A stretch of 16,254 nucleotides of DNA. Origin: an uncultured Verrucomicrobiota bacterium (GTDB lineage Bacteria; Verrucomicrobiota; Kiritimatiellia; RFP12; UBA1067). The stretch covers positions 1-16,254 of the forward strand of contig CAMOIK010000025.1 in the NCBI GenBank assembly GCA_946615875.1, in the 5' to 3' direction. How positions within the stretch are numbered: the stretch's first letter is position 1; each line of letters opens with the position of its first letter. The notes beneath the pieces are model-generated. The model saw nothing but the letters and a program-made list of their open reading frames with translations, searched no databases and was not told where the DNA came from. The translations under genes were made by a program, and so were the position numbers. Positions 14,221 to 16,254 of the stretch are shown here, piece by piece.

Positions 14221-14826
14221 ATGGACGTGGTGTCAATTCTCATAGTCGATGACCACCCTATGGTCCGCGAAGGGCTGGAGGCGATGCTCGTCAGTGAAAA
14301 GGGCTTCGCCGTCAAGGCTCTGGCCGCCGACGGCTTCGAGGCGGCGGCGATCTGCCGCACCACGCCGATCGACGTCGTCCTCTGCGACATACGCATGCCG
14401 GTCCTGGACGGCTTCGCCACGTTGGCGAAACTCCGCGAGGACAATCCCGGCCAGCGCGTGCTGCTGATGGCGGGGATGCCCCTCAAAGAGGAGGAGGCGC
14501 GCGCGCGCGCCGAGGGCGCGCGGGGGTATCTGCCGAAGAACGTCGATGGCGACCGCCTCGTCCAGGCGATACGCGAGATCGCGGCCGATCCTGATGCGTT
14601 CGTCTGCGAAGAGTTCACCGCCGCGCCGTCGCTGCTGACCGGCCGCGAGATGGACGTGCTGAAGCTCGTGGCGCAGGGGATGCAGCGCGACCAGATCGCC
14701 TCGAGCCTCGGCATAGGCCCGGAGTCAGTGAAAACCCATCTGAAGGGCATAATGTCGAAACTCGACCGCCCCAACGCCACCAGCGCGGTGGGGAGGGCGT
14801 ACGAGCTAGGCATCCTTCGCCCGTAG
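14221..14826 (+). CDS. NarL/FixJ-family response regulator, Ala at the switch position
   Basis: DNA-binding response regulator of 201 residues. The receiver domain (about 5-120) has acidic pair D10/D11, phosphoacceptor D56 (CDIRMP) and K106 (YLPK). The conserved Thr/Ser that contacts the phosphate aligns with A84 (VLLMAG), an unusual substitution. The LuxR/GerE helix-turn-helix is at about 138-198 (LTGREMDVLKLVAQGM, IASSLGIGPESVKTHLKGIMSKL). It starts 60 nt after the prepilin gene (ggacggaaag just upstream of the ATG) and is followed after 15 nt by its presumed kinase. It likely regulates this locus or an envelope response; the palindrome near 3328 is only a candidate target (inference). Family: very sure; partner: likely; targets: unknown. 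Confidence 0.95.
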   Translation: MDVVSILIVDDHPMVREGLEAMLVSEKGFAVKALAADGFEAAAICRTTPIDVVLCDIRMPVLDGFATLAKLREDNPGQRVLLMAGMPLKEEEARARAEGARGYLPKNVDGDRLVQAIREIAADPDAFVCEEFTAAPSLLTGREMDVLKLVAQGMQRDQIASSLGIGPESVKTHLKGIMSKLDRPNATSAVGRAYELGILRP

Positions 14827-14841
14827 GGAGCGGCGGCGACC

Positions 14842-16218
14842 ATGCTTTGCGCGGCGGCCATCATAGCGGCGGCGACGAATCTGGCGGGCGTGGTGACGTT
14901 CCAGCGAGACGGCCTTCCGTTCTTCTTCATGCGCGACACGGCCGGCGTCCACTGGCGTGTCGAGCAGGCCGGCGGCGGCGACGGCGGCGTGTCGATAGGC
15001 GATGGCGTGATCGTGCACGGCACGCGCGAGCCGTCCGTCAAGCACCGAATCGTCGCGACGCACTTGGCGACGAACGCAGCCCCTTCGGCGGTGCCGGCGC
15101 CCATGGCGGTGACGATCCACGGCATATTCGATGAAGTCCTGCCATACGGCGACTCGCTGTGGTACGGGCGGACGCTCGCGGCGGAGGGGCTGCTGCGCGA
15201 CATAAACCGCCGCCAGGCCACCACCCAGCTGCTCGTCGGCGTGGATGCCGAGAACATCCAGGTCGAAATACCGATACCGATAGAAGAGGCGCTGCCGCCG
15301 GACTTGCGCCTTGGCGCGACGGTTCGCGTCGTCGGCGCGCTGGCCTACACCTCCATAGAGAACTACAGCGCCGGCGTGTTCGGCCGCGTGGAGAACGTCG
15401 AGCTCATCCCGCGCACCGTCGAGGACGTCACGGTCGTGCGCAGCGCACCGTTCTGGACCGTCCGCCGGCTGGTGAATCTGATCGCTTCGCTGCTGGCCGT
15501 GTTCCTCATCGTGTTCGCCTGGGCGATAACGCTGCGGCGCATGGTGGCCAAGCGCACGCGCGAGCTCGGCGAGTCCATAAGGCAGCGCGCCAGGGCGAAG
15601 ATAGAGGCGGATGCGGCCCGGCGCGAGCGGCTGCGCCTGGCCGCCGACCTGCACGACGGCTTCCAGCAGTATCTGGCCGGCGCCACGTTCCGCCTGAAGG
15701 CCGCCTTGAACTACCTGCCGCCGGACGCCGCGGAGAGCCGCGAGCAGCTGGAGAAGGTCCGCCTGGCGCTCCAGCACACCCAGAACGGTCTGCGCACCAC
15801 GCTGTGGGCGATGAACGAGGAGAGCGAGGGCCCGGAGTCGCTGCTGGAGCTTTTCCGCTTCGCCGCACGCCGCATGGCACACTGGGACGGCATCGTGGAA
15901 ATCCACAGCACCGGGACGGAGCGGCAAATCGCGCGCACCTTCGCGGGCACCCTGCTGCTCATCCTCCAGGAGGCGGTGGGCAACGCCATTCGCCACGGCG
16001 CCGCCTCCAAGGTCCGTGTAACGGTGAATTTCACCGAAAAGACGCTGGAAATCGCGGTTTCGGACGACGGATGCGGCTTCGAGGCGTCCGCTGAGTCGCC
16101 TGCAGGGCATTTCGGCATAGCCGGCATGAGGCGGCGGACGGCCGACCTCGGCGGCACGATGACCATAGAGTCGGCCAAGGGGCGCGGAACCACGCTTCGC
16201 TTCTCTTTCCCGTTCTGA
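14842..16218 (+). CDS. Membrane sensor histidine kinase, HisKA_3 / NarX-DesK type
   Basis: Sensor kinase of 458 residues, presumed partner of the preceding regulator. Residues 1-15 are a short hydrophobic, uncharged start (weak signal or anchor). Residues about 16-200 are a predicted periplasmic region whose GVVTFQRDGLPFFFMRD...GDGVIVHG pattern suggests an OB-fold-like domain, with possibly a second at about 125-190. A transmembrane helix lies at about 211-233. A basic linker/coiled coil follows (234-265). The dimerisation/phosphoacceptor segment has H271-D272 in AADLHDGFQQ, including the DxxxQ phosphatase motif (D272-Q276). The HATPase domain has the N box (E377, N381), DDGCGF (408-413), GIAGM (425-429) and GRGT (447-450). 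It starts with ATG after GGGAG (11 nt), in the same frame as the regulator, separated by its TAG and five codons. Only 36 featureless bases follow its stop. Confidence 0.93.
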   Translation: MLCAAAIIAAATNLAGVVTFQRDGLPFFFMRDTAGVHWRVEQAGGGDGGVSIGDGVIVHGTREPSVKHRIVATHLATNAAPSAVPAPMAVTIHGIFDEVLPYGDSLWYGRTLAAEGLLRDINRRQATTQLLVGVDAENIQVEIPIPIEEALPPDLRLGATVRVVGALAYTSIENYSAGVFGRVENVELIPRTVEDVTVVRSAPFWTVRRLVNLIASLLAVFLIVFAWAITLRRMVAKRTRELGESIRQRARAKIEADAARRERLRLAADLHDGFQQYLAGATFRLKAALNYLPPDAAESREQLEKVRLALQHTQNGLRTTLWAMNEESEGPESLLELFRFAARRMAHWDGIVEIHSTGTERQIARTFAGTLLLILQEAVGNAIRHGAASKVRVTVNFTEKTLEIAVSDDGCGFEASAESPAGHFGIAGMRRRTADLGGTMTIESAKGRGTTLRFSFPF

Positions 16219-16254
16219 CCGCGCCCGCCTCCCGTCGGCGCCCGTTCCGCATCC

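Noticed and set aside
1..16254. tRNA, rRNA, transposase, integrase or attachment sites
   Set aside because: I found no cloverleaf-like sequence, no rRNA-like segment, no transposase motif and no terminal inverted repeats with target duplications.

Overview
The window is GC-rich (roughly 60-65% by eye) and every credible gene lies on the + strand. The gene content points to the PVC superphylum, most likely a gut or rumen Kiritimatiellota, Verrucomicrobiota or Lentisphaerota lineage. The signs are a BspA-type leucine-rich-repeat surface protein, many proteins with class III (prepilin) leaders, a very large GspK/'Verru_Chthon cassette protein A'-like protein, and a sensor kinase with an apparent OB-fold-like periplasmic region. 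This placement is inferred from protein style, with no database search.

Layout. (1) Positions 2-3244 hold the 5'-truncated end of a secreted LRR/LamG-like surface protein, followed by a strong hairpin at 3272-3305. (2) Positions 3306-3462 are regulatory: an AT-rich palindrome, an A8 tract and a textbook sigma70 promoter (TTGATA-17-TATAAT). (3) Positions 3463-13225 form a type II secretion-like operon: gspF, three GspG-like pseudopilins, then H-, I- and J-like pseudopilins, a fourth GspG-like pseudopilin and a giant K-like tip protein. This is the canonical gsp F-G-H-I-J-K order with G multiplied. The H-I-J-K part also looks like the D-B-C-A genes of the 'Verru_Chthon cassette' families (TIGR02596/02598/02599/02600). 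The ATPase (E), secretin (D), L, M and prepilin peptidase are absent and must be elsewhere if the machine works. (4) Positions 13276-14160 encode a stand-alone prepilin-like protein of the DUF1559 / H-X9-DG style. (5) Positions 14221-16218 encode a NarL/FixJ response regulator and its HisKA_3-type membrane histidine kinase.

The genes plausibly work together as one envelope machine: GspF is the inner-membrane platform, the G-like proteins are the fibre body, H/I/J/K are the tip complex, and the two-component pair may regulate it. The LRR protein upstream is in a separate transcription unit but is the sort of exported protein such a machine could serve (inference).

The most unusual signal is DNA-level. 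Degenerate 7-bp tandem repeats (consensus about GRNGRAY, or its reverse complement RTYCNYC) sit at the junctions of several pseudopilin genes. Twice (4797-4946 and 6798-6924) the same composite occurs: a forward heptad array, then a related core of about 58 bp carrying an RBS, an ATG and a Phe-Glu-Gly-Leu-Gly coding stretch, then an inverted heptad array. The inverted array is translated as part of the prepilin leader. This looks like a repeated module that supplies a translation start and leader peptide to pseudopilin genes. A related 7-bp periodicity underlies the leader of the giant K-like protein. I know of no description of such a module, but could not search for one.
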